DNA of 64,000 bases, from positions 204,424,613 to 204,488,612 of the forward strand of contig NC_081408.1 in assembly GCF_030272615.1 (NCBI RefSeq). The letters run 5' to 3'. The notes beneath the pieces were generated by a model that was given only the letters and a program-made list of their open reading frames with translations, was not told where the DNA came from and did not search any database. Origin of the DNA: Cryptomeria japonica (Eukaryota > Streptophyta > Pinopsida > Cupressales > Cupressaceae). Position 1 is the first letter of the stretch, and each line of letters opens with the position of its first letter. The translations under genes and the position numbers were made by a program. This document shows, one piece after another, positions 44,249-55,427 of the stretch.

Positions 44249-45858
44249 CATGAGAAAAGAATGAAGATATTGCACTAAATAAAAAGGTTTTGTTTCTAGG
44301 ACACTTTGGTGCTTGGAAAATTGATAAAGAAAGTTGGTGCAAAAGTATTTATTTATCTATGTTCAGAAGAATTATCTACATTCCTCCACATTTAATAATA
44401 TGGTCTTGTGAAAATAGATATAATGTTTGTTCTCTATGTACATTGTACTACTATCATTTCAGGTCCTTGGTGTTGTAATTGATATGGTTGGTGATCACAT
44501 TTGACTAATAATCTAGTTGTCTATCAGAATTGGTAGTGAAAATGCTCAAATTTTCTTTGCATTGATATTTTAGGTGTTGCAAATTGGATAACATGTTCAT
44601 AATGTCTATATTGTGTGTGGAATGAATTGTTTAGTATTAGTTGTATTGTGTTAGTATGATCTTGATACATATGGAAAAATGAAGGAAGGATTTCAGAATA
44701 TTTTTGGATATTCAAGGAACAACCTAGCATGTTTTGTATAATGCTAGATAGTCTATTTGATGATGCATTGTGATTGAAATATGTGTTTCAAGGTAATTCC
44801 TTTGGGTTGGCCAATAGGAATTTCTCTTTAGCCTATGGTGAATCCTTTGGTGTCTCTACTTCTCTTAAAGAATTCATTGCATGTTTTTTGGTTCCTATCT
44901 TGGCATGCGAGGATCCATATTTGGGTTGTTCATCTAAAAGATGTCTTTTGGGCTGACTAATGATGTGATACTTGGTGTATTTACATGGTACCTTCTTGTA
45001 AACCTTAGAGGATGTGTTATAGCATGCAATTTATTCTTAACTAACTAGAAAGAAGTGATATAATAATTTTAGGTCCTCTTTATCTCCTAGATTAGAATGT
45101 CTTTTTCTCTGAATGACTTGATTGATGTTTGTACTAAGGAAGATGGTATATATAGAAGATCAAACTAGTGTTGATGGTCTGGATGAGTATGTGAATGAAT
45201 ATAGGTGTTACACTTACATGATTATATAGTTTGAACAAGACAATGATGTTAAGTTGTGACAAAGAAAGTATGTGGTCACTACTATGAAGTTGGTTGCTTG
45301 ATAAAGAGATTCAAAGGCAACTTCATGCTTGGAGATTTCCTAAAGAAGTGTTTTTAAAGGCCTATTCATTCTCAATTCATATATTCATGTACCTATCTTA
45401 AGGACAATGAGTCTTCTATTAATGTTTTGTGTCTTTCCCTAAGGCAAAACACATCTCAACATACAAGTCCTTTGTTTCTTGCCTTGAGATAGTGCATCTC
45501 AGCCTACAAGTCATTCAGGGAGTAGTGTGCTTCCTTGGTAGTGGGTCTAAAACAACATTGTAATCATTTCATATATTGTGGATTTTTTCTCACTATAGTT
45601 TTTCACTATTTGGTTTTTCCACATAAACAAGGTGTTTTCTTATGGATGGTGATTCATTGTTGTTGATAAGAACAAGAATTGAATTGGTTTATAAAATAAA
45701 GTTTAAGTGTTTGGTCTAGACTGATTAACCCCCCTCTCAGTCCTAAAGTAACTTCAACAAAGATCTATAGAGAATCCTAGTCCAAGATTTGAAGAATCAA
45801 CTAATGAAGACACCTCTAGGTCTAGGACACCTAATTCACTAGACTGGTATTTCCAACA
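44249..45858 (+). repeat. Right part of element F 3' LTR
   Basis: It continues the LTR split by E and ends ATTTCCAACA, the inverted match of the start at 27605. It contains the copia-type ggtttttccaca segment (about 45618) and the CCCCCCTCTCAGT box (45729-45741). The reconstructed length is about 2.0 kb. Short ORFs here show no domain. Confidence 0.72.
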
Positions 45859-47984
45859 CTAGATTTTAGTAACACATGCTTCTTTGTATCTCATTTCTAT
45901 ATTTGTAATTATTTATTTTCTTTATATTTCTTTTTAATCTAGTCAATTTTGTATCATCATACCTAGATCTTGAATCTTCTTATCAAATCATATCCAATTC
46001 AAAAGAGGAAATAATCATACAAAATATCCAACTCTCCTTTAGAAATAAATTTGGATTTATTTGACTATTTCATCTAATAAAATCATATTGATTTGGATCC
46101 TATTTATGTATCTAGTCTAGGCTATCATTTCAATCTATTTTAGGAAGTGTATTAACACAAAAAACATTTCATTATTCTACCATGGTAAAAAAAAAGGTAG
46201 AAATAAACTCTTGAGACTCTATTCTACCCATATATGAACTCAAGAATTTAATGGCCAACGTAGAAAACATAGCTATGTGGAAATTCAATGGTGTTGTGTC
46301 TCGGGCAAAGAGAACTAAGAATAGGTTGAGATCTAGCATGTAAACAGAAAACTTGGCATTGGCGTAGTTTCATAAGAAGAATGCGCAGAACGTTTCAAGA
46401 TGCTAGTTTATATTAGAAAGGTTCGCCTATGTGAAGCATGTGAAAACATACATACAAAGTGTGGTAGAGATATTTAGAAGCAACAAAAGAAAAAGGAAGA
46501 CATTGTTCTAGAAGGGGAACTTGCATCATTATAAAGTCCATATTGATCCTTGTTGAAATTTCTTATATTAGAAAGGTTCGGTTATGTAGAGGATGTGAAA
46601 ACCTATGTTCACAAAGGAAGTTTCTAAATCAAGTGTAATAGAGATATTTAGGATCAACATAAGAAAAAGGAAGACTCGGTCCTAGAAAGGGAACTCACAA
46701 CATTGCAAAGCAAAATTTAATGGTTGTTATAGTGTAATAATTACAATATTTAGTAAATTTTTAATTATACTGTTTTTTTTAGTCCTTAATTAATGTGTGA
46801 ATGTTGTGTCTTAATTCTTTTATCTAGATTATGTTAGTTTTAGTCATTCATATTCTCTTTTTTATGGTAATCAGGTGGTTCCATCTAGATTTCTAATTTA
46901 TATCTTTTTATTCAAATTTTATTTCTATTTTACGTCTTAATTTTCATTTAGTTTTTCATTAATTTATCTTTCTTTAATGTTTTGTAAAACCTTAAAATGT
47001 TGTGTCTAGATCTATCCTATGTATAAGACCATTATTTTTTCAATCTAAATCTTTTTTTTTTAATAAATGTAAAGTAAATGAGGTCACTAAGTCCTAGATG
47101 TCTCCCCTGCAAGCTTAATGTACCCCTATGAAATTGAGTTAAAATTTCATTCCTAGACAATTCCCATAATTTACCACCTTATATGATTGCTTTGAATTTT
47201 TTACTTCAATTCTAAATACAAGATAATTAATTCTTAGGGTTTCTCATTTACTAAGTACTTAACTTACAAAACTTCAAAGCAAACCCATTAAACTATCCTT
47301 CTTTGCCTAACTTTTATAGGAAAATATAATAAAAACTGAATCAGCCATAATGTTTTTTATATTTCTAATATTAAATAACACCCTAAAACTTCTTTAAAAA
47401 ATCCATGAATGAGCTTCCTTCATCTTTAATTGGTGTTGGATCAGCCAAGTTGACAAGCAATCAACACTGCCCATAAATATGTCTCTTTTATTTTACTTTG
47501 GTTTCGTGTTCATTGTAATCTCTTATAATGCAGAGATTCAAGTGAGTAAATGCAGATTTTAAAATGTAAAGAGATCCATGTAATTATGAAAATTTTCAGT
47601 TTGAAAGAGAAGCATATGCATAACTCTGCCAGCGTTGAAGGAGGGAGAATTAAGAAAGGCATTTTTTTAATCTTCGTTAGCACAAAAGCTGAATGGGCTT
47701 TGGGGATTTAATAAAATTAAGAATTCAAAATTGCAGTTAAGACAATAAGGCTTCACTTACAAACAAGAGGTTGGTGAAATTGTAGAGGCTTCTTTGTTGT
47801 GTTAGAAGAGACAAGAGTGGGCTATCAATAGATAGGAAAGAGAATCAAATAAAGAAATTTCTAGATTTACTTAGCAAGACAAAAACAGATACAAATGTGT
47901 TTTCCTAAGTTAGAATTGGTGTGAAGAGGATAGAGGTGGGTTAGTCTTAAATTACACACACTAGGCAATATATTAAGTCTAGAG
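45859..47984. other. AT-rich non-coding DNA
   Basis: No ORF above 60 codons with a domain, and no RNA gene, was seen. The notable feature is a local duplication at 46409-46715. It ends where element G begins. Confidence 0.5.
46409..46715 (+). repeat. Imperfect tandem duplication (~155 bp offset)
   Basis: The blocks starting tatattagaaaggttcg at 46409 and 46564 share gtgaaaac, agagatattta, aagaaaaaggaagac and tagaa.gggaact in the same order, with indels. Confidence 0.75.
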
Positions 47985-49229
47985 TGTTGGCTATTTGGTG
48001 GAATTAATTATGTGTTGCATTGATGTTTTGTCATTGATGTCAACACTAGATGTTTGGATGCTTTAACGGTACCCTTCTAGTCCCATTAGTTTCAATAGTT
48101 TCTGGTTGATTTGGATCTGGCATGATCTGGTCGGCTCTGGTATAGTTTGGTACGGAATTGGCTTAATCATGAAACCCATGCTCATATTCACTAAGTTGGT
48201 TTTGGTCTACTGATCGAATGCTATCTTGTTTTCTTAGAAGCTTGGTTTCTGGTTCTGGCAAGGGTTTCACCAGCAGATCTTTTGATAAAGATCTGTGATG
48301 AATTGCACAAGTGGTGTTGGTTTAGCTTCTGGTGGAGTTTCAAGATGCTGATGGTGATCATGTCCGAGACTTGGCAGATGAAGATCATTGTTGTAGTGTG
48401 TGGACCTATACTGGGTCCCGGTTGATCTAGGTTATGGACCGACTTTAATGTAATGTATGGATTGGACCTCTTGATGTGTTTCTAGGATGTCTTATGTGTT
48501 GGATATTATTTGTTTGGTCTAAGGCCAACATGGTTTGTAATTATGTAATTTGTTTATTATTTGGTGGCTGACCTAATTGTTTATGGTCGAGGGTTTGTAT
48601 ATATAGATGTAAGATCTCCTTGTAGATTAGACATATGGTAGAGAGATATATAGGTATGGAAAAATGAATGTAATGTGCGAATAATGTAATATCATTCAAA
48701 CAGAGGATTTGGTCAATCATTGGAGATTGAATTGGGTTTACGTAAGAGGATTTAGTCCTTTGGTATTGAGCTTAACTAGAATTGTACTCAGGCATAAGAG
48801 ATGCTATCTTTTGTAGTTCAACACTTCTTCAGATTGTAGTATGGATTTCTATGTAGTCACTGAGGCTCCTTTTGTGATGAGCAGTGCGTTCTAGGCTGTT
48901 GGCCTTCCTGCAAGTGCATGCCCCTCAATTGTAGTTCACATACTTACTACAGAAGTATTATCTAACTGTGGGTAGGCTTCCCACTGTGGTTTTTCCCTTT
49001 ACTGGGTTTTCCATGTATGAATCTTGGTTTCATGCAAATGTTATTTATTCTATGACCATTGTTTATGCTTAATTGGTTTAACTACAATTCTGGTATTATT
49101 TTTTGGGGTTCTGGTATTATTTTTTGGGGTTCTGGTATTAAAGTTTTAATTGCTAATGGTTCTGGTAATCTGTGAAAACTAATTCACCCCCCCTCTTAGT
49201 TATCTTCCAGTTATTTGACCTATCTAACA
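47985..49229 (+). repeat. 5' LTR of element G
   Basis: It starts TGTTGGCTATTTGG and ends ATCTAACA. A TATA-like tgtatatatag sequence is at about 48597-48607. The ggtttttccctttactgggt segment (48978-48998) and the CCCCCCCTCTTAGT box (about 49188-49201) mark R and U5. Confidence 0.9.
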
Positions 49230-49230
49230 A

Positions 49231-49243
49231 TTGGTATCAGAAC
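49231..49243 (+). other. Primer binding site of element G
   Basis: TTGGTATCAGAAC follows the LTR after one base. It matches the initiator tRNA-Met site except for one position near its end. Confidence 0.8.
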
Positions 49244-49673
49244 TTTTCTCCTCTCTGTAGAAAGCTTAACCACTTGAGGAAGATCCTATGACAACTAATA
49301 GTTCAAGTACATCCATTTCTTATGGAGCTATCTTTGGGAGAGATATTCCTAGGATTGATGGAACAAATTACATGGTATGAAAAATTCGGATGGAGACTCA
49401 TCTGAGATGTCTTGGCAAGGAGATTTGGGAGATCACACAAAATGGTGTCACACCTTATAATCTAGGATCTGGCAATCCTCCTATGGAAAACCTGGATAAG
49501 GAGCTTGAGAATGATTGTAGAGCGAGAGAATCCCTCTTGTGTGCACTTTTCGATCAGCAAATAATGGGATTAATCAAAAAATCATCTAGAAAGGCTATGT
49601 GGGATAAGTTGGAGACTATTAATTAAGATGACCTTATAGTGAAGATTGCTAAACTTGATGGTTATCGGGTGAG

Positions 49674-49678
49674 ATATG
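49674..49678. repeat. Left target-site duplication of H (atatg)
   Basis: It matches 51201-51205 exactly and lies inside the Gag reading frame. Confidence 0.75.
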
Positions 49679-51200
49679 TGTTGGATTTCAAGTTAATAGA
49701 TTGGAAGGGTTCTAAGGAAATGCCAACTACTATGATCAAACCCTCCAATTGACTTGGCCAACTTATAGAGTGAACCTATGTGGCTACTAACTCCCTTACT
49801 TCAGGCTCTACAAGACCTAGGCGGGTATACCTATTCACTAGTGGCTTTCAATGACTAATGCTTTTTATAGCAGATTGTTTATGTTGATCTAACTTCCTCC
49901 TATCTCAGAATGACATAGGTTCCTAGGATGGGTGGCTTTTAGATGAGTTCAAGGTTGTTGTTGTCGAAGCTATTCGATCTTTGTACTTGAAATTTATAAG
50001 TATGTATACTATTGCTAACTAGTTTTATGTGTCCTACTCAACTAGTCCTATTGCTTTAATGTAAAAGTAATTAATATGGTAAAGGTTGTGAATTGTGAAT
50101 GACCAGTGTCTTTCCTATTATTTCAGCTATAAAGTCTTATATTTATCTAGGACTTAATGTATGATTTGTGAGACAATTTTTAGACCTAGCCCCTTTAGTA
50201 AATCTGTTAGTTACTATTTCTTGTGAGATCTGCTTAATGTTTATATCATAAACCGCTTGAATGAATTTAACCTTAACCTTAAAGGACCATCCAAGGAAGA
50301 ACTACAAGGAACAATTACAATTCACAAGTAGATCCTTTTAATCCAAGTTTATAACATAGAAACATAAGCTTCACTGTAAGAATACAAATAACCTTATCTC
50401 CTTTAGAGAATATCACAAAAAACTACCTACAGAAAATGAAATAACTCACAACACATATGCGAAGGAAAACAACTGATTGTATTAAAAGGTTCAAAATAGT
50501 ACAATATTATCCAGAGTCTCTCCTATATTTTTCTCTCACTCTCCCCCTCATATCTACATTTTTTAACCACTTATATATGTGGTTGAATGGGTACCATACC
50601 CCTTTTGGGGTGAAAAGTCACCATTTTACATTAAAATTAACAAAACCTTTTGAAATTAATATGCAAACTAGTTAGCCAATAACCTTGATTTAAATATCTT
50701 TCTGGTGTTTGTTTGATTGGTAGCCTTAAACATTAGATACGAATATAAAAATGTTTGGGGTTGTAGATAACATCAACTTCTAAAATGGGTCTTCATCAGA
50801 TTTGATATTTTCATATATTTTCATTCCAAGTCGATATCTTCTTTCATCAAGGTTGAAATAATAGGCTTTTCAGCCTTCTTACGGTATTCTATATGGTATA
50901 TAGCCAAAGCCACTTTGTACAGATCTAATATTTTTACTGGAGCTTAGAAACTTGATTTTATCAAATGGGTATTTCTTATATTTTCATATTGCATTCATTT
51001 TAATTCTTTGTTCATATCATCTTTTCTATAGATCAAAAACACTAGTCTTTCATGGGGTCCATTGGAATTAATTTATTCATATCCTCCTTTACTCTAGTTG
51101 TTGAAATTATTAATCATCCATTATGTGTCATTTCTATGAAGTGACCACCATTTTCAATAGTAGGGTGCTTGAAATTATTTAGAAATTTGAAGCCCCGACA
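49679..51200. mobile_element. H: 1,522-bp probable solo LTR inside G gag
   Basis: It starts TGTTGGATTT and ends CCCCGACA, with identical 5-bp flanks atatg. Removing it would join two halves of a typical copia Gag reading frame. No coding sequence, primer site or second LTR was seen inside, so a solo LTR left by LTR-LTR recombination is the best explanation. Orientation was not determined. A short non-autonomous element with the same ends is the alternative. Confidence 0.72.
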
Positions 51201-51951
51201 ATATGAAAACCTGAAGATGGAAGAAGATGAAAGGATTACTATATTGATGGAAAGGGTAAATAAGATTGTTATGGGAATTCAATATTGTGGTGGAACTCTG
51301 AGCGAAGATGAAATTGTTTCTAAAGTTCTGAGAGCCCTACCACTGGCTTACAAAATGAAGGCTACTACTATTGATGAGTTGATAACAATGGTTAATACAT
51401 CTGTCAACGGAGATACTTTGGTTGGGAAACTATTTACTTTTGAGCTTGAAGAATTTGGATCTTCTAGAGCTGTGAAGTCGGAACCTTATTTTCATGCATC
51501 TACATCTACAACCGGTAAGAAAGATTGGAAAAATTTGTATGCAAAGGAATTGGAAGATATGAAGAGAGAAGATGATGAGTTTGAGCAACTTGAAGCACTA
51601 TTTTCTAGAAGAGTACCTAAAGGACCAGTAGGAAGTAAGTATGAAGGAAAATCACCTTTAAAATGTTTTGCACGTAATAAGATTGGTCATTTTGCATCTA
51701 GATGTCCTGAAAGGAATTCAAGATTTGAAGAAAGACTTAGAAGATCATTTAAGCCTAACCTTGGATATCAGAACAAGTATAAGTACAAGAAAAAAAGAGA
51801 CAAATCATGTTACACAGTGGATGAGGAAGGAATTACTGATTCTAGTGATGAAGTGATAGAAGACTCTACTAGTGATTCCGACAATGGGAAGGAATGGGTG
51901 TTCCTGTCTATCAAGGAAGATGATGCGGCACTTGAAGAGAATGTACCCTAA

Positions 51952-53580
51952 GAGAAGGAACTTGGTGCTAAAATTGAAGACAAGGATGAATGGGTAATTG
52001 ATAGTCGTTGTTCACATCAGATGACTGGAGATAAAGGGAAGTTTCTATCTTTGCAAGAATTTGATGGTGGTCTAGTTAGATTTGGAGATGACAAAGCATG
52101 TATGATCAAAGGAAAAGGAACTATATCATTGGATGGTAAGAACAATACTGACAATGTTTATTAAATTGAAGGTTTAAGGAATAATATTTTGAGTGTAGGT
52201 CAATTGGTAGATAAGGGATTTCAATTACAGTTCGAGTATGGAAAATGCAAAATCATTAATAGATCTAGTTTGGTGATTGCAACTGGTACACAGACAAAAG
52301 ATAATATATTTCATTTGAACTCCAGTGAGAAGACATGTTTGATTACACGGATTGATGAGAGTTGTCTATGGCATAAAAGGCTATGTCATGTGAATTTTGA
52401 TTGCATTGTGAAGATCAGTTCAACTAAGATAGTTAGGGATATACCTAGGATTATGAAGCCCTATAATCTAGTATGTAAAGAATGTAAAATGGGTAAATAG
52501 GTCAGAACCTCTTTTAAGAGTATACAAGATAAATCAGATGATTTTCTTGATCTTATTCATATTGATTTGTGTGGCCCTACTAGAGTTAAAAGTTTTGAAG
52601 GTGATAGATATTTTATGTTAATCATTGATGATTATTCTAGAATGATGTGAGTTACTTTTTTAAAACAAAAATCTGAAGCATTTAAAAAGTTTAAAATCTT
52701 TAAGGCTAAAAGGGAAACTGAGACATGATTGAAGATTAAATGTTTGAGGTCAAATCGTGGTGGAGAATTCACATACGATGAATTTAATAACTTTTGTGAG
52801 AAGCATGATATAAGAAGACAATTTTCTGCTCCTTGGATACCTCAGGGGAATGGAGTTGAGGAAAAGAAGAACATAACTATATCTTGGATGTTGCTAGAAC
52901 AATGATGATGGAAGCTAGTCTACCTCATATCTAGAGGAGAGAAGTAGTGAGAATGGTGGTTTATACATTTAACAAAGTACATATCAAAGGAGAAACTGGT
53001 AAGGCACCTTATGAATTATGGTTTGGCAATACACCAATAGTTAAGTATTTCAAAAAATTTTGTAGTAAATGTTATATCAGGAGAGATGATATCACTAGAA
53101 AATTTGATCCTAAATGTGATGAAGGCATATTTCTTGGTTATTCTAATGAAAGCAAGACATACAGATATTATATTAAGAGATTGCAAAGAATTGTGGAGAG
53201 TGCTAATGTCAAAGTAGATGAGCTGAACAGAAGTCAAATAAGAGTTTATGAGAAGGAATCGATAGTGGAAATGATTATATCTGAACTGGTAGTACCTTTA
53301 CCAGAACAAAATGTTGAACCAGTTACTCCAGCAGTATCAGAGAATTCTACAGTAACTAAAGAACATGGAAAAATAACAGAGAATCAGAGGACTCCTAGGT
53401 ATGTAAGATTGAATCATTCAAAAGATCAGATCATTGAGGATAAGAGAAATGGAGTGATGACAAGAAGAAGACTGACAACTAGTGAGGTATGTTTAATTTC
53501 ACAAGTTAAACCAGTAGCAATAATTGAGGCATGTAAAGATGAATATTGGTTGAAAGCTATGGAAGAAGAATTAGATTAGA
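51952..53580 (+). pseudogene. Element G protease and integrase region
   Basis: Protease reads VIDSRCSHQMTGD near 52000: the Gly of the D-S-G active site is Arg. The pre-integrase part is LWHKRLCHVNFD and CKECKMGK. The integrase core has HIDLCGPTR and SNRGGEFTYDEF, in which the second catalytic Asp is Asn (52753-52755). Stops lie at 52498 (TAG), about 52648 and 52726 (TGA). A +1 frameshift falls near 52885, after which the C-terminal part (52947-53579) has GKAPYELWFGN and YVRLNHSKDQIIED. It is inactive. Confidence 0.9.
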
Positions 53581-55042
53581 TTGAGAAAAATAACACATGG
53601 ACTTTGGTTCCCCGACCTAAAAATAAGAATGTTATTGGAACTAAATGGGTTTTTAGGAATAAATTGAATTAGGATGGTCAAGCTATAAGGAATAAGGCTA
53701 GATTGGTTTGTAAAAGATATTCTTAGAAGAAAGGAATTGATTATGGAGAGACTTTTGCACCTGTAGCTAGGATTGAAGGTATGAGATTATTTCTTTCCTA
53801 TGCTGCTTATAAAAACTACAAAGTTTATCAGATGGATGTTAAATGTGCATTTTTGAATGTGGATCTTGATGAGGAAGTTTATATTGAGCAACCTGATGGT
53901 TTTTCACTATCAGATGGTGCAAACATGGCTTGCAGGTTAAGGAAAGATTTATATGGATTTAAACAAGCACTTAGAGCTTGGTATGCAAGGTTGGATAAAT
54001 ATATTTTGAAACTTAGTTTTACTAATGGAAATGTCGACATTAATTTTAATTAGAAGATCACTAATGATGATATACTGATTATTGAAGTATTTGTTGATGA
54101 CATTATTTTTGGAGGTGAAGATAATTTATGCATAGCATTTTCTAAGAATATGGAGAAAGAATCTGAGATGTCTATGATTGGTGAGAGGAAAATTTTCTTA
54201 GGTTTGCAGATTACTTAGACTGACAAAGGTATTTTTATCCATCAAACTAAGTATGTTAAGGAATTGTTGTAGAAAATTGATATGGGAGATTCTAAACCGG
54301 TAAGTACTCCTATGGTTACAAGTGAGAAATTGACAAGAAAAGATGTTTCTACAATGGCAAATCCTACAAGATACAAATCTATCATTGGAGGTTTGCTTTA
54401 TTTGACTCAGATTAGGTCTAACATGATGAATGTTGTTTGTATTGTTTGAAGATTTCAGAGTGATCCTAGAGAGAATCATGAGAGTGTGGTGAAAAGGATT
54501 TTTAGATACTTACAAGGTACATCAGAATATGGCTTGTGGTACCTTAAGGAAGATAAATTTACTTTATGTGCATATATAGATGTTGATTGGGATGGAGATG
54601 TTGATGACCGAAAAATTACTTCCGATGGAGCTTTCTTTCTTGGAAAGAAGTTGGTTTCATGGATCAGCAAGAAACAGTTATATACTTCTTTATCTATTGT
54701 TGGAGCTGAGTATGTTGTTGCTGCTACTAATTGTACATAGGTTTTATGGATGAAGCAAATGTTGAAGGATATAAAAGTGGATTGTGATGCACCAGTAGTT
54801 ATTCACTGTGATAACTCTTCTGTTATTGATATATCAGAGAATCTGGTATTTCATTCTAAGACAAAGCACATATCTATCAAGTACAACTTTTTGAAGGAAA
54901 AGGTTGAAGCAAATGAAGTTAGACTGGTTTATGTGAACACTAAAGACCAGATTGCAGATATTTTCACTAAACCTTTGCCCAAGGAATCATTTGAGTACCT
55001 GAGAGATAGATTGAGATTTTTGGTCCCTCCAGTAGAGACTTG
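53578..55042 (+). pseudogene. Element G reverse transcriptase and RNase H region
   Basis: Reverse transcriptase starts near 53600 (NNTWTLVPRP, GTKWVFRNKLN). It continues with [23 protein letters not shown] and the catalytic VFVDDIIFGGED near 54090. RNase H follows with YIDVDWDGDVDD, IVGAEYVVAATNCT, CDNSSVIDIS and FTKPLPKESFEYL, ending at 55042. TAG stops lie at 53578, 53668, 53725, 54052, 54217, 54268 and 54738, and a TGA near 54448. Most of the TAGs fall where copia relatives have Gln. The reading frame is otherwise continuous. Confidence 0.92.
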
Positions 55043-55427
55043 ATTAATGCAGTTTGGAATCAGTCTGGTATGCTTTATCAGAGATAATATTTATTCTAGC
55101 ACTAATGTGGGGATGCTACTACTCAGGGGGACTAGTCAGCTTTGTGATTTAGTGGTTTATGTTTTTACTTTGATATTTTTCTCATATTTCTGGCATTGAT
55201 GTCAAAGGGGGACTGCTATTGATGTGAAAAAGGAAGTGAAAAAGAATAAGAAAAAGGAGAGATTCAGAGCTTTAAATAGATATTATTTATAGGGGGAATT
55301 CGGTCTTTATTTTAGAGTTGTATGTGGGAGATTATTGGTTGTCTTCCATTAGGGAGACTTGTTTGTCATTTTTGGTACTTAGATGTTTTTCACATCTAAT
55401 GTTGCCATCAATGCGAAAGGGGGAGAT
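55043..55427 (+). other. Element G 3' untranslated region with two polypurine modules
   Basis: ggcattgatgtcaaaggggga (55191-55211) and gccatcaatgcgaaagggggagat (55403-55426) are two versions of the same module. The second abuts the 3' LTR and is the likely plus-strand primer. Confidence 0.75.

Larger units (their letters stand above)
49288..51951 (+). pseudogene. Element G Gag (copia type), split by solo LTR H
   Basis: ATG at 49288 starts MTTNSSSTS. The first part reaches about 49678, with stops TGA at about 49378 and TAA at 49624. After the 1,522-bp H insertion, Gag resumes near 51201 (YENLKMEEDERI) and continues with LSEDEIVSKVLRALPLAYK. The zinc knuckle is CFARNKIGHFASRC, whose second Cys is Arg. 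A TAA at 51949 ends this stretch. H plus its duplication is 1,527 bp, a multiple of three, so the downstream part keeps the original frame. It cannot work as Gag because of the stops and the insertion. Confidence 0.85.

Noticed and set aside
50457-50675. Coding ORF inside H
   Set aside because: Short, with no domain, and inside a probable solo LTR.
3019-54740. TAG read as a sense codon
   Set aside because: TAG-rich interruptions could suggest recoding. Plant nuclear genes use the standard code, and C-to-T decay of methylated DNA explains the pattern better.
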